Assembly: GCA_045612565.1 (NCBI GenBank)
Contig: JAZKZG010000094.1
Span: 16,994 to 80,993, forward strand
Length of the DNA: 64,000 bases
Reading direction: 5' to 3'
Origin: RGIG9041 sp045612565
GTDB taxonomy: Bacteria; Bacillota; Clostridia; Oscillospirales; QAKW01
The notes beneath the pieces are model-generated. The model did no database searches. It saw only the letters and a program-made list of their open reading frames with translations, and was not told where the DNA came from. Position numbers and translations under genes: made by a program. Shown here piece by piece: positions 27,541 through 36,294 of this stretch (position 1 is its first letter; the number at the start of each line of letters is the position of its first letter).

Positions 27541-28362
27541 TTAGATTATGTTTTCAACAATATATTTAATAGCGTGTTGTTCGTTTGAACAAATTATTTT
27601 GTCGCAAACTTCCTTTAGTGAGTCACTTGCATTATCAACCGCAAGACCAAGACCTGCATCCTTGATAAGCGTCAAATCGTTTCCGCTGTCACCGACACCG
27701 ATGGTTTGGCTAACGTCAATTCCAAGTTTTTTTGCAAGAGCGGTAAGTGCCGCACCCTTACCTGCAGATTTGCTGAAAATTTCAAGGTTATACGGCCACG
27801 AATCCGCCACCACAATTTCCCCGATGTCACTTAACTGTTGTTTGCATTTTTGCATTTCGGTTTCGCTGTGGAAAAATATTGACATTACCTCGACATCATC
27901 GAGCGAGTAAACAAACTCTTTATATCCTTCTTTTAAAACGGCGTATTCGGTAATTACCCCTTTATGAACGTTGTGAACATTATAAAAACGATAGTCGCTT
28001 TCTTTTTGATATTCAGCATCAATATAGCAAATTCCATTATGGCGCAATGTGATATGAGTTTTGTAACTGTAAAGAGTGTCGAGCACCTTACCCACAATCG
28101 CTTTTGACATACACATTAAAATCTTTTCGCCGGTAAGCGTGTCAATTGCGGCGGCACCGTTTGAGTAGATATAATAGCGGATATCAGAATTGTTTATTAG
28201 TTCAGGTGGCATTTCCGACATTGTTCTGCCCGATGACGGCACAAATAAAATGCCACGCTCACACAGTTTTTTTATTGCATCAATGTTTTCGCGGCTTATT
28301 TGAGTTTTGTTATTATACAAAGTACCGTCAAGATCGCAGGCAATAAGTTTATAATTCGACAT
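27541..28362 (-). CDS. Cof-type HAD-superfamily phosphatase
   Basis: 273 residues. Motif I is ACDLDGTLYNN (nucleophile Asp), motif II is VPSSGRT, a cap domain spans about 85-185, and motifs III/IV are KGAALTALAKKLG and GVGDSGNDLTLI. Cof/YidA-type members dephosphorylate sugar phosphates or flavin intermediates; the specificity here is not visible. It is the promoter-proximal gene of the operon with the amidohydrolase and the acyltransferase-like gene. Confidence 0.9.
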   Translation of the reverse strand: MSNYKLIACDLDGTLYNNKTQISRENIDAIKKLCERGILFVPSSGRTMSEMPPELINNSDIRYYIYSNGAAAIDTLTGEKILMCMSKAIVGKVLDTLYSYKTHITLRHNGICYIDAEYQKESDYRFYNVHNVHKGVITEYAVLKEGYKEFVYSLDDVEVMSIFFHSETEMQKCKQQLSDIGEIVVADSWPYNLEIFSKSAGKGAALTALAKKLGIDVSQTIGVGDSGNDLTLIKDAGLGLAVDNASDSLKEVCDKIICSNEQHAIKYIVENII

Positions 28363-28453
28363 ATAATATCCTCATTTATATATAATGCGTATTTCTATTT
28401 CAAGTGGTAACTGAAAAAAGTCGACACGGACAAAACAGAGTCCGCGGCGATGA

Positions 28454-28530
28454 TGGCGCGCCCGACTGGATTCGAACCAGCGGCCTTCAGAGTCGGGGGC
28501 TGACGCTCTATCCAACTGGGCTACGGGCGC
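28454..28530 (-). tRNA. tRNA-Arg-like gene (anticodon CCG) with aberrant D and anticodon arms
   Basis: 77 bases on the minus strand with encoded CCA. The acceptor GCGCCCG/CGGGCGC and the T arm GCTGG-TTCGAAT-CCAGT are intact. By position the anticodon is CCG, reading CGG. Three features are abnormal: base 33 is C instead of the near-universal U, C31 faces U39 at the top of the anticodon stem, and C12 faces A23 in the D stem. It may be poorly functional or decaying. A promoter of the same kind as tRNA-Pro's lies upstream. Confidence 0.85.
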
Positions 28531-28539
28531 ATTTGCTTC

Positions 28540-28568
28540 ATTCTAACATATATATTTTACAATTTCAA
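28540..28568 (-). promoter_or_regulatory. tRNA-Arg promoter
   Basis: Minus-strand TTGAAA (28563-28568), 17-base spacer, TAGAAT (28540-28545). It uses the same -10 as the tRNA-Pro promoter. Confidence 0.6.
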
Positions 28569-28585
28569 TAAATTATAAAATATTA

Positions 28586-28614
28586 TTGATTTAGAATAAA
28601 ATATATAATATAAT
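28586..28614 (+). promoter_or_regulatory. gltX-glnS promoter
   Basis: TTGATT (28586-28591), 17-base spacer, TATAAT (28609-28614) in a very AT-rich stretch, 35 bases before the gltX start. Confidence 0.65.
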
Positions 28615-28648
28615 ATTAAATTGAAAAATTATGCAGAGGTAAAAAGCA

Positions 28649-30310
28649 ATGGAAGATAAAAATTTACAGTTAGCAGAACTTTTGTTCTCACACGTTACAA
28701 AAACTCCCGACGATATGGAAACGGAGTTTGCCGTTCGTGATTTACCCGAGGGCGCAAAGGTTACACGTATTGCACCCAGCCCCACAGGTTTTGTTCATTT
28801 CGGCAACCTTTTTCCTGCAATGATATCAGAGCGTCTTGCACGTCAGAGTGACGGTCTTTTCCTTCTTAGAATTGAAGATACCGACGCACAGCGTAAGGTT
28901 GAGGGTGCGGTTGAAACAATCATCGATTCATTTGCGCACTACGGTCTCCAGTTTGACGAGGGCGCATCAAAAACAGGTGATATCGGTGCTTACGGACCTT
29001 ATTTTCAGTCGCAGCGCGCACACATCTACCACGTTTTTGCAAAATCACTTGTACAGCAAGGTCTTGCATACCCCTGCTTTTATACTAAAGACGAACTCGA
29101 AAAAATCCGTGAAGAGCAGGAGGCAAAAAAAGTGCTCCCCGGTGTATATGGTGAGTGGGCAAAATACCGCGATGCCGATATTGACACCGTAAAAGAACTT
29201 ATCGAAAAGGGCGTACCTTATGTTGTACGTCTTCGTTCACCCGGTGTTGTCGGTGGCAGAATTAAGGTAACCGACGTTATCAAGGGTAATCTTGAACTCG
29301 ACGAAAACTATGTTGACGGTGTTATCTTAAAGAGTGACGGCATTCCCACATACCACTTTGCACACGCGGTTGATGACCATCTTATGCGCGTAACCCACGT
29401 TGTACGCGGTGAAGAATGGCTTCCGTCTCTTCCGCTTCATATCCAACTCTTTAAAGTACTTGGCTTTAAGGCTCCCAAATATCTGCACATTTCACTGCTT
29501 ATGAAACAGGACGGCACCTCAAAGCGTAAACTTTCAAAGCGTCACGACCCTGAAGCCGCACTTTCATACTATAAAGAAGTTGGTTATCCCGCAGCGTCGG
29601 TGCGTGAGTATGTTATGACACTCCTTAACTCAAACTTTGAAGAGTGGCGTATGCAAAATCCCAAGGCTCCGCTTGACGACTTTAAGTTTACCACCGCAAA
29701 AATGAGCCACAGCGGTTCGCTTTTCGATATAAACAAACTCGACGACGTTTCTAAAAACGCAATCAGCGTTATGACTGCCGACGAGGTAACATCACAGGTT
29801 ATAAACTGGGCAGAAGAGTTCGACAGCGAACTTTATTCGCTTCTCTCACGTGATGAGGACTATACAAAGAGCATTTTTGCAATCGGCAGAACAGACGCAA
29901 AACCGCGTAAAGATCTTGCAAAATGGAACGAGGTCCGCGCCTATGTAGGTCTTTTCTTTGATGAGTTGTTTGCAAATATTGATGCAATGCCGGCTAACGT
30001 GTCGGATGACGATATTGTGGCAATCCTCACACAGTTTAAAGACAGTTACGATATCGCTGATGACAGCAGTGCATGGTTTGAAAAATTAAAGGTTATTGCC
30101 GACAACTTAGGCTTTGCGCAAAAACCGAAAGACTATAAAAACAATCCCGATATGTACAAAGGTCACGTAGGTGACATCAGCATGGTGCTTCGTGTGGCGG
30201 TTTCGGGCAAAACAATGTCTCCTGACCTCTACAGCATTATGCAGATTATCGGTAAAGACAGAACTTTCGCACGAATTGATGACGCAATAAAGAGTATTAA
30301 GGAGAACTAA
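28649..30310 (+). CDS. gltX: Glutamyl-tRNA synthetase
   Basis: 553 residues, class I. The HIGH-type signature is PSPTGFVHFGNL (about residues 48-59), followed by FLLRIEDTDAQR. The KMSKS-type signature is KRKLSKRHDP (about 291-300). The C-terminal anticodon-binding part is present (IADNLGFAQKPKDYKN; VAVSGKTMSPDL). It loads Glu on tRNA-Glu. glnS begins two bases after its stop, so the two synthetases share a transcript. With a dedicated GlnRS next door, this enzyme can be discriminating, charging only tRNA-Glu. Confidence 0.95.
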   Translation: MEDKNLQLAELLFSHVTKTPDDMETEFAVRDLPEGAKVTRIAPSPTGFVHFGNLFPAMISERLARQSDGLFLLRIEDTDAQRKVEGAVETIIDSFAHYGLQFDEGASKTGDIGAYGPYFQSQRAHIYHVFAKSLVQQGLAYPCFYTKDELEKIREEQEAKKVLPGVYGEWAKYRDADIDTVKELIEKGVPYVVRLRSPGVVGGRIKVTDVIKGNLELDENYVDGVILKSDGIPTYHFAHAVDDHLMRVTHVVRGEEWLPSLPLHIQLFKVLGFKAPKYLHISLLMKQDGTSKRKLSKRHDPEAALSYYKEVGYPAASVREYVMTLLNSNFEEWRMQNPKAPLDDFKFTTAKMSHSGSLFDINKLDDVSKNAISVMTADEVTSQVINWAEEFDSELYSLLSRDEDYTKSIFAIGRTDAKPRKDLAKWNEVRAYVGLFFDELFANIDAMPANVSDDDIVAILTQFKDSYDIADDSSAWFEKLKVIADNLGFAQKPKDYKNNPDMYKGHVGDISMVLRVAVSGKTMSPDLYSIMQIIGKDRTFARIDDAIKSIKEN

Positions 30311-30311
30311 A

Positions 30312-31967
30312 ATGGAAGAACTTACATCATTTTTTATACACGATATCATTGATAAAGATATCGAAAACGGCCTTGATCGCCGTATTCACACACGTTTCCC
30401 GCCCGAACCCAACGGTTATCTGCATATCGGCAGTGCAAAAGCAATTTTTATAAACCACTATACCGCACAAAAATATAACGGTCTTTTCAATCTTCGTTAT
30501 GACGATACCAACCCCGTAAAAGAGGATGACGAGTATGTAAAGAGCATTTATGAAGACCTCAAATGGCTCGGTTGTGACATAAACGGCGGTGTATTTTACG
30601 GTTCTGACTATTTTGATAAATGCTATGAGTACGCTTGTCAACTTATCCGTCAGGGCGATGCTTATGTCTGCGACCTCAACGCCGACGAAATGCGCGAATA
30701 CCGCGGTACACTCACAGCCCCCGGTAAAGAAAGCCCCTACAGAAACAGAAGCGTTGAAGAAAACCTCGCACTTTTTGAGAAAATGAAAAATGGTGAGTTC
30801 GAAGATGGTGCCTGTACCCTTCGTGCAAAGATTGATATGTCGAGTTCAAATATGAACCTCCGCGACCCTGCAATCTACCGCATCAGCCACACCCACCATC
30901 ACCGTCAGGGCGATAAATGGTGTATCTATCCGCTTTATGACTTTGCACATCCCATTCAGGACGCACTCGAGGGCATTACACATTCGCTCTGCTCACTTGA
31001 GTTTGAAAACCACCGTCCGCTTTATGACTGGGTTGTTGACAAGATCGGTTTTGAAAATAAACCCCATCAGTATGAATTTGCACGTCTTAACGTTACAAAT
31101 ACAGTTATGAGCAAACGCTATCTTCGTGAACTGGTTGAAACAGGCATTGTTGACGGTTGGGACGATCCGCGTATGCCCACACTCTGCGGTCTTCGCCGTC
31201 GCGGTTACACACCCTCATCGATTATTGAATTTGTAAAACAGGCGGGTGTTTCAAAGGCATTTTCAATTGTTGATATCGGTATGCTCGAACACTGTGTGCG
31301 TGATGAACTCAACTACTCGGCGCAAAGACGCATCGCGGTAATCGACCCGATAAAAGTTGTTGTTGATAACTATCCCGAGGATAAAACCGAGACCTTTAAG
31401 GTATCAAATAACCCCAATGACGAAAACGCAGGAATGCGCGAAGTATCATTCAGCCGTGAACTGTACATCGACCGTGCCGACTTCCTTAAAGAAAAGGTTG
31501 GCAAGTTCTTCCGTATGTATCCCGGCGGTGAGGTTCGTCTTATGAGTGCATACATCGTAAAATGTACAGGCTTTGAAGAGGATGAAAACGGCAACGTTAC
31601 AGTAATTCACTGTGAGGCTGATCTCGAAACAGGTTGTAATATGCCCTCTGACGGCAGAAAAATTAAAGGTACAATCCACTGGGTTAACGCAAATGATTGC
31701 GAAAATGCAAAGGTTATCAAGTACGATAAACTTTTCACCGAAGAAAACCTTGTTACAATGGAAGAAGGCAAGACCTATGGCGATTATCTCAATCACGATT
31801 CTGTTATTGAGTTTAATAATGCCAAAGTTGAACGCGCACTTGCAGAGGCAAAACCTTCTGATAAGTTCCAGTTTGTAAGAACGGGTTATTTCTGCCGCGA
31901 TACCAAAAACACAGATGAACTTGTATTTAACTCAATTGTTGAACTCCGCGACAGCAAAGGTAAATAA
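30312..31967 (+). CDS. glnS: Glutaminyl-tRNA synthetase
   Basis: 551 residues. The HIGH motif is PPEPNGYLHIGSAK (about 30-43), the ATP/Gln pocket includes NLRYDDTNP, and the KMSKS motif is NTVMSKRYL. Two C-terminal beta-barrel anticodon domains follow (from about 340, MREVSFSRELYIDRADF onward). It attaches Gln directly to tRNA-Gln. Many Firmicutes lack GlnRS and use GatCAB transamidation instead, so its presence is informative. It is coupled to gltX by a two-base gap; its GGAG site lies in the gltX end. Confidence 0.95.
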   Translation: MEELTSFFIHDIIDKDIENGLDRRIHTRFPPEPNGYLHIGSAKAIFINHYTAQKYNGLFNLRYDDTNPVKEDDEYVKSIYEDLKWLGCDINGGVFYGSDYFDKCYEYACQLIRQGDAYVCDLNADEMREYRGTLTAPGKESPYRNRSVEENLALFEKMKNGEFEDGACTLRAKIDMSSSNMNLRDPAIYRISHTHHHRQGDKWCIYPLYDFAHPIQDALEGITHSLCSLEFENHRPLYDWVVDKIGFENKPHQYEFARLNVTNTVMSKRYLRELVETGIVDGWDDPRMPTLCGLRRRGYTPSSIIEFVKQAGVSKAFSIVDIGMLEHCVRDELNYSAQRRIAVIDPIKVVVDNYPEDKTETFKVSNNPNDENAGMREVSFSRELYIDRADFLKEKVGKFFRMYPGGEVRLMSAYIVKCTGFEEDENGNVTVIHCEADLETGCNMPSDGRKIKGTIHWVNANDCENAKVIKYDKLFTEENLVTMEEGKTYGDYLNHDSVIEFNNAKVERALAEAKPSDKFQFVRTGYFCRDTKNTDELVFNSIVELRDSKGK

Positions 31968-31974
31968 AATAATA

Positions 31975-32007
31975 AAAGCAGAACCAAACGGTTCTGCTTT
32001 TTTTTTG
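31975..32007 (+). terminator. Rho-independent terminator of gltX-glnS
   Basis: AAAGCAGAACC / GGTTCTGCTTT around an AAAC loop, followed by a long T run. Confidence 0.9.
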
Positions 32008-32070
32008 TGAGATTGTTCGTTTTGTTCGGTTTATTTGCTTTATAATATTATTATAAAGGAGAACAAAACT

Positions 32071-32538
32071 ATGAAATTTATAAAAATACCAAAAGAATTT
32101 TTTAAAAACCCCTACTATAAAAATTTATCTTCAAATGCAAAATTGCTGTATGGTCTTTTGCTTGACCGCCGTTCGCTTTCCGAGTCAAACAACCTGACCG
32201 ATGACAACGGCGAAACGGTTGTGTATTGTACACATAAGGAGGCAAAAGAATTACTGTGCATAGGCAAGGATGCCTGTGATAAAGCATTTAATGATTTAAA
32301 GACTGTAGGGCTTTTGCGTGTCGGGTTTCTCGGTGTTGGAAAAACCTGTATGCTATATATCAAAAAACCGTTACGCCATGTCGGAAATTCAGTACATACC
32401 GTATCGGGAATTCAGTATACAAATAATACTGATTATAATAAGACTGAATTAAATAAGACTGATTATAATAAAGAACTTGAAGATTATTTTTTGAATTTTT
32501 TCTCGGATTCGTTCGACAAAGACGGTCATTGTATTTAA
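32071..32538 (+). CDS. RepA_N-type replication initiator fragment or orphan
   Basis: 155 residues from ATG 32071 with AAGGAG upstream. Residues about 5-105 match the N-terminal winged-helix domain of RepA_N plasmid initiators (FFKNPYYKNLSSNAKLLYGL, then LDRRSLSESN and THKEAKELL). Residues about 118-140 are a low-complexity NNTDYNKTELNKTDYNK stretch common after this domain in such proteins. Family members usually exceed 250 residues, so a C-terminal part may be missing. No plasmid partition, relaxase or integrase gene is nearby. It may be a relic of a mobile element or a domesticated regulator. Confidence 0.75.
   Translation: MKFIKIPKEFFKNPYYKNLSSNAKLLYGLLLDRRSLSESNNLTDDNGETVVYCTHKEAKELLCIGKDACDKAFNDLKTVGLLRVGFLGVGKTCMLYIKKPLRHVGNSVHTVSGIQYTNNTDYNKTELNKTDYNKELEDYFLNFFSDSFDKDGHCI
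32425..32475 (+). repeat. Short imperfect tandem repeat in the RepA_N gene
   Basis: ACTGATTATAATAA occurs twice, with a related AATTAAATAAG unit between, encoding the Thr/Asp/Tyr/Asn/Lys-rich linker of the RepA_N-like protein. Confidence 0.65.
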
Positions 32539-32767
32539 AATTCAATCGAAACAAGGACATCTCTGTATGGTGAAACGCTATTTACTGTAGCCTAAAAATC
32601 AGACTTTTTATCATACTTTGCACCTGAAATGTGTATATTTTTTATACTTTTGCTTGTTTTTAGGTGAAGCGTGTCGATTTCGTCGGGGTGAATGTTAAAA
32701 TAGGCGGTGTGAAGAGTATTTCCCATAACATTAAATCACACTTTGCGGTAAGTTCACGGTTGAAATG
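32539..32767. other. Intergenic region without a supported gene
   Basis: About 230 bases between the RepA_N-like gene and the convergent metallophosphoesterase gene. I see no convincing ORF with a ribosome site, no clear terminator and no tRNA. It could contain decayed sequence from the truncated rep gene. Confidence 0.5.
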
Positions 32768-35410
32768 TTATGCATTGGGTGTGGCGCCTTTGGAACTAAG
32801 TATTTGTTCGATTTCCTGTTGTGTCAAACTGTGCATAAGCGGAGGTTCGTATGCAATCACGCCTGCCTCGTATGCAAATTTTAAAGCCTTTGTCTGACGG
32901 TTAACGGGGTTGCCGTCAACCGAGTAATCGAGCTTGTCAAAATCAACGCCCGAAAGATTAAAATACATTAACAGAAACTGTGTGCATCTCATCGGAACGG
33001 CTTTGAGTTCAGGGGTTGAGTTTTGTGAAAGACCGCGTTCCAGCCACTCATAAATCATAAGTGTGTGCCACTTGAGGTCGGTAGGCTTTTCAACTACAGC
33101 TTCCTCATATTTGGGGTTAACTTCGAGTTGTTTCTGTTCGTCTGTTAAAAAGTCAGTGGCTTTTGGGGTGGTCTGGCTAAGTTTTTCTTCGCTTATCTGC
33201 GGACTTATATCAGATAGGGTTGCGTGTTTTGTGCCTTGGTCGGAGTTTTTGTGTTCGCCGAGAGTTTTTTTGCTGTATGTGTTGACAGTGCCGTAATTTC
33301 CGCCGTCGCCTATGTATGCGCATCCGCCGAGTGCATCATATATGCCGACAGTGATTTTCTTTAGTGTATCGGTATCAGCACCTGCGAAAAAGGTACATTC
33401 GCCGTCTGTGAGTTTAAGTGTTTCGAGCCACAGCCGTTGTTTTTCGGTGTAACTGTTTGAAAGCCCTTTGCGGTTGGTGTCGCACACTATAATATTAACG
33501 TCGCCGTAACGTGTGTTAAAGAACATTCCGTTATGATTGCCGTTTTGGGTAATTCTCAAAATTTGTGAAAGATATGGCGCATAGTCGCCGTAACACTCGC
33601 CCTCACCGCGCGTGAAAATAACGGGTTTTGTACCGCCGCTGAGCGCGTTTGCAAAAACAAGAATGTTTTTTATAAAGTCATTTTGCGTGTAAATGCCATC
33701 ACTCATATTACCGCCCAGCACAATCACATCGGGTTCAACACTCAGCGTATTTTTTGCCTTTACTGCCGCTTCAATGCCGCCGCAACCCGAAAATGATGCA
33801 ACCGATACGCTTTTGCCTTTTTCAAACTCAGCAAATGTATATGGCTTTGATGTGACGGTGAGACCGATGTCGGTCGAGGTTGCTTCGTACATATAATTCT
33901 CACCATAAGCGCCGTATGCACCAAGGTATGTTGTTTTTATTACATAGGTTGCACCTTCCAGAATACTTTTTGGCACCGCGATTGAGTGTACTGCGTTTGA
34001 TACGGCATTACCCGCTTTTGCGTCGGTAAAAGTATAGATTTTGCCGTCTTTTGCGGTAATTTCTGCCTGTGCTTTTGTGAGGTCGCTTCCTGCGTCCGCA
34101 ACAAATACTATATTATACATATCACCGCAGTCAAAAACGGTGGGCGGTACAGTTACAGTCGGCGAGTATTTGGAGCCTTTTGTGGCAATGCCTGTACCGC
34201 TTACGATTTTTTCGAGCGGAGCATTCTGCACGTACTCTGTATTTTGTTTTTGCTCTTTAGGTGTTACTGTTTTTTGAACTGTTCTGGCAGAGTGGGTAAA
34301 TACAGAATTGAGGTTGTTATCCCACACCTCAAAGTTTATGTTGTCACCCGATAACTTTAAAACTCCGCCGCGGAAACCGTTTGACATAAGACCGCCGTCA
34401 ATCAAGATGGGATACTGCGCACCCGAAAACTCGGCGGCAACGTGGCTGTGTCCCGATATCTGAATATCGGTGCCGTATTCCTCTAAAATTTTAAAACATT
34501 CGCTTGAATATTTTCGGTCAAAAAATCTCGGCGAGTGCGAAAGCGCAATATGGTATGGCTTTGATGCGTCATAACCGCCCATATTCTGTAGCCAGTTGAG
34601 TTGGCTTATGAGATAGTTGTCAAAATCGACAAGTCCGCCGTACTCCACCTGATAGTCGGGCTTGTCTTCGCCGCAGTCACCCACGATAAACGATGCGGGA
34701 CCGAATTCAACGCGCCCATACATATTTCCGCCCTCAAATGCGAGGTATCTGTCAATAAACTGTGCAAATTCACCTCGCGCCTCGTGATTTCCGCGAACAT
34801 ATATAACGGGTATCTCACCGCGCGAAATAATGTACGCTCCGTCAAGCAACGCCTCGGCAAAATACATATCGTTCGGCAGTGCGTCGGTGATGTCGCCGTT
34901 TAAAACAATGAGGTCGGGACGTCCGATTTTTTTGTCCATAATGTCACGTGCCATTTCGGCACGTTCAAATTCGGCAGGTTTTAGGTGTAAATCCGAAAAG
35001 AATGAAATATTGATGCTATTTTTATCTTTATCGCCATAAAAAGTCTGTGTTTTGCGCACTTCACTTTCATAAGAAATTCCGTTTTTGGTGCTATTTTCCA
35101 CCTCACGCGCAACAATTGTGTACGCTCCCGCGCTATCGAGCATTGATTTTGGAACACGCACCGAATGTATGTAATCGTCGGTGCGGATAACGCCGTCGTA
35201 CTCGTCGGCATATACATAGGTTTTGCCGCCGTAACTGAGTTCGACAAAGGCAGCCGAATAGTCATCAGTTGCAAAAACAATGTTATATTCGTCGGGACCC
35301 GATAAAAACACCGTCGGGTTTGTAAGAATTTTCGCTTCAGCGTTTGCCGAAAACGTAAGTCCCGATATCAGAATTAATGCTGTGAGTATTATGCAAAAAA
35401 ATCTTTTCAT
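32768..35410 (-). CDS. Secreted protein with duplicated metallophosphoesterase units, the second degenerate
   Basis: 880 residues; the signal peptide ends near SANAEA (about 26). Unit 1: an Ig-like domain (about 33-105), then a calcineurin-like phosphoesterase with all metal motifs, DLH (Asp140, His142), NGD (Asp173), GNHE (Asn208, His209), SHS (His292) and GHSH (320-323). Unit 2 repeats this order: an Ig-like domain (about 420-500), then a phosphoesterase-like domain (about 533-745) where those positions read SGC, GGN568 and RGEGE, so no metal site remains. The C-terminal 120 residues (RCTQFLLMYFNLSGVD) vaguely resemble decayed SLH repeats. Unit 1 is likely an extracellular phosphodiesterase or phosphatase. 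Confidence 0.88.
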   Translation of the reverse strand: MKRFFCIILTALILISGLTFSANAEAKILTNPTVFLSGPDEYNIVFATDDYSAAFVELSYGGKTYVYADEYDGVIRTDDYIHSVRVPKSMLDSAGAYTIVAREVENSTKNGISYESEVRKTQTFYGDKDKNSINISFFSDLHLKPAEFERAEMARDIMDKKIGRPDLIVLNGDITDALPNDMYFAEALLDGAYIISRGEIPVIYVRGNHEARGEFAQFIDRYLAFEGGNMYGRVEFGPASFIVGDCGEDKPDYQVEYGGLVDFDNYLISQLNWLQNMGGYDASKPYHIALSHSPRFFDRKYSSECFKILEEYGTDIQISGHSHVAAEFSGAQYPILIDGGLMSNGFRGGVLKLSGDNINFEVWDNNLNSVFTHSARTVQKTVTPKEQKQNTEYVQNAPLEKIVSGTGIATKGSKYSPTVTVPPTVFDCGDMYNIVFVADAGSDLTKAQAEITAKDGKIYTFTDAKAGNAVSNAVHSIAVPKSILEGATYVIKTTYLGAYGAYGENYMYEATSTDIGLTVTSKPYTFAEFEKGKSVSVASFSGCGGIEAAVKAKNTLSVEPDVIVLGGNMSDGIYTQNDFIKNILVFANALSGGTKPVIFTRGEGECYGDYAPYLSQILRITQNGNHNGMFFNTRYGDVNIIVCDTNRKGLSNSYTEKQRLWLETLKLTDGECTFFAGADTDTLKKITVGIYDALGGCAYIGDGGNYGTVNTYSKKTLGEHKNSDQGTKHATLSDISPQISEEKLSQTTPKATDFLTDEQKQLEVNPKYEEAVVEKPTDLKWHTLMIYEWLERGLSQNSTPELKAVPMRCTQFLLMYFNLSGVDFDKLDYSVDGNPVNRQTKALKFAYEAGVIAYEPPLMHSLTQQEIEQILSSKGATPNA

Positions 35411-35477
35411 TAAATTTACCTCTTTTTATATGTAAAATAAATATAACATTATCGGTTATCTAAGTCAACATTTGCAA

Positions 35478-35506
35478 TTGACATATTTTAATAAAAATAA
35501 TATAAT
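35478..35506 (+). promoter_or_regulatory. Promoter of the KDPG/KHG aldolase gene
   Basis: Full consensus: TTGACA (35478-35483), 17-base spacer, TATAAT (35501-35506). It rules out starts upstream of about 35512. Confidence 0.8.
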
Positions 35507-35579
35507 GAAGACAAAAAATAGCCTCCTTTGTATAACGGGAGGAAGACCGATGCACAGCGTTGGTGGAAGGATTGTTATT

Positions 35580-36206
35580 ATGGAAAATTTAGCAAAAAAA
35601 ATGTCAGACGTAGGTATTATCCCCGTTGTTGTAATTGACGATGCAAAGGATGCACTTCCCCTTGCACGTGCACTTAAACAGGGCGGTATTGAGTGCGCCG
35701 AGGTTACTTTCAGAACAGCGGCGGCAGAGGAGAGTATTAAAAGAATTGCGGCTGAGTACCCCGAGTTTTTAATTGGCGCAGGAACCATTCTCACACCCGC
35801 ACAGGCAGATTGTGCAATGGCGGCGGGAGCCTCGTTTATTGTAAGCCCCGGTCTTAATCCCGAGGTTGTGCGTCACTGTATAGATAAAGGTTACCCCATT
35901 ATCCCCGGTGTTTGCACACCCAGCGAGGTTGAACTTGGTCTGTCGCTTGGTCTTAAATATCTTAAATTCTTTCCTGCAGAGGCGGCAGGCGGTCTTAAAA
36001 TGATAAAGGCAATGTCGGCACCCTATGGAATGGTACGCTTTATGCCAACGGGCGGTATCAGCGCAAAAAATGTCACCGAGTACCTTGAGTGCAAAGCGGT
36101 ATTTGCCTGTGGCGGCAGTTGGATGGTGCCAAAAGATATGATTGCAAACGGCGAGTTTGATAAAATTGAACAACTTACCCGCGAGGCAAAATCACTTGTT
36201 AAATAA
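35580..36206 (+). CDS. KDPG/KHG aldolase (Eda family)
   Basis: 208 residues from ATG 35580. The barrel has the family landmarks: IIPVVVIDD, the catalytic Glu in CAEVTFRT, GAGTILTPAQ, the GVCTPSEVE region, the Schiff-base Lys in LKYLKFFPAE, and FMPTGGIS. It cleaves 2-keto-3-deoxy-6-phosphogluconate or 4-hydroxy-2-ketoglutarate to pyruvate and an aldehyde. An alternative ATG at 35550 has a better site (GGGAGG at 35538-35543) and would add ten residues; the conserved fold fits the later start. It stands alone with its own promoter and terminator, with no Entner-Doudoroff partners beside it. Confidence 0.88.
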   Translation: MENLAKKMSDVGIIPVVVIDDAKDALPLARALKQGGIECAEVTFRTAAAEESIKRIAAEYPEFLIGAGTILTPAQADCAMAAGASFIVSPGLNPEVVRHCIDKGYPIIPGVCTPSEVELGLSLGLKYLKFFPAEAAGGLKMIKAMSAPYGMVRFMPTGGISAKNVTEYLECKAVFACGGSWMVPKDMIANGEFDKIEQLTREAKSLVK

Positions 36207-36208
36207 CA

Positions 36209-36240
36209 AAAACGGAACTTTAGTTCCGTTTTATATTTTT
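36209..36240 (+). terminator. Rho-independent terminator
   Basis: AAAACGGAAC / GTTCCGTTTT around a TTTA loop, then a T-rich tail, after the aldolase gene. Confidence 0.88.
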
Positions 36241-36294
36241 AATTTTGTTGGATAATATTGCAGTTTTTGTTCAATATCAGAAGGAGTTGGGATA

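Noticed and set aside
32008..32767. Insertion sequence or integrase-bearing element around the RepA_N gene
   Set aside because: No transposase, integrase, relaxase or terminal inverted repeats could be seen; only the orphan initiator domain supports mobility.
35472..35549. Upstream start of the aldolase at ATG 35472
   Set aside because: It lies upstream of or inside a full-consensus promoter (35478-35506), so it would not be transcribed.
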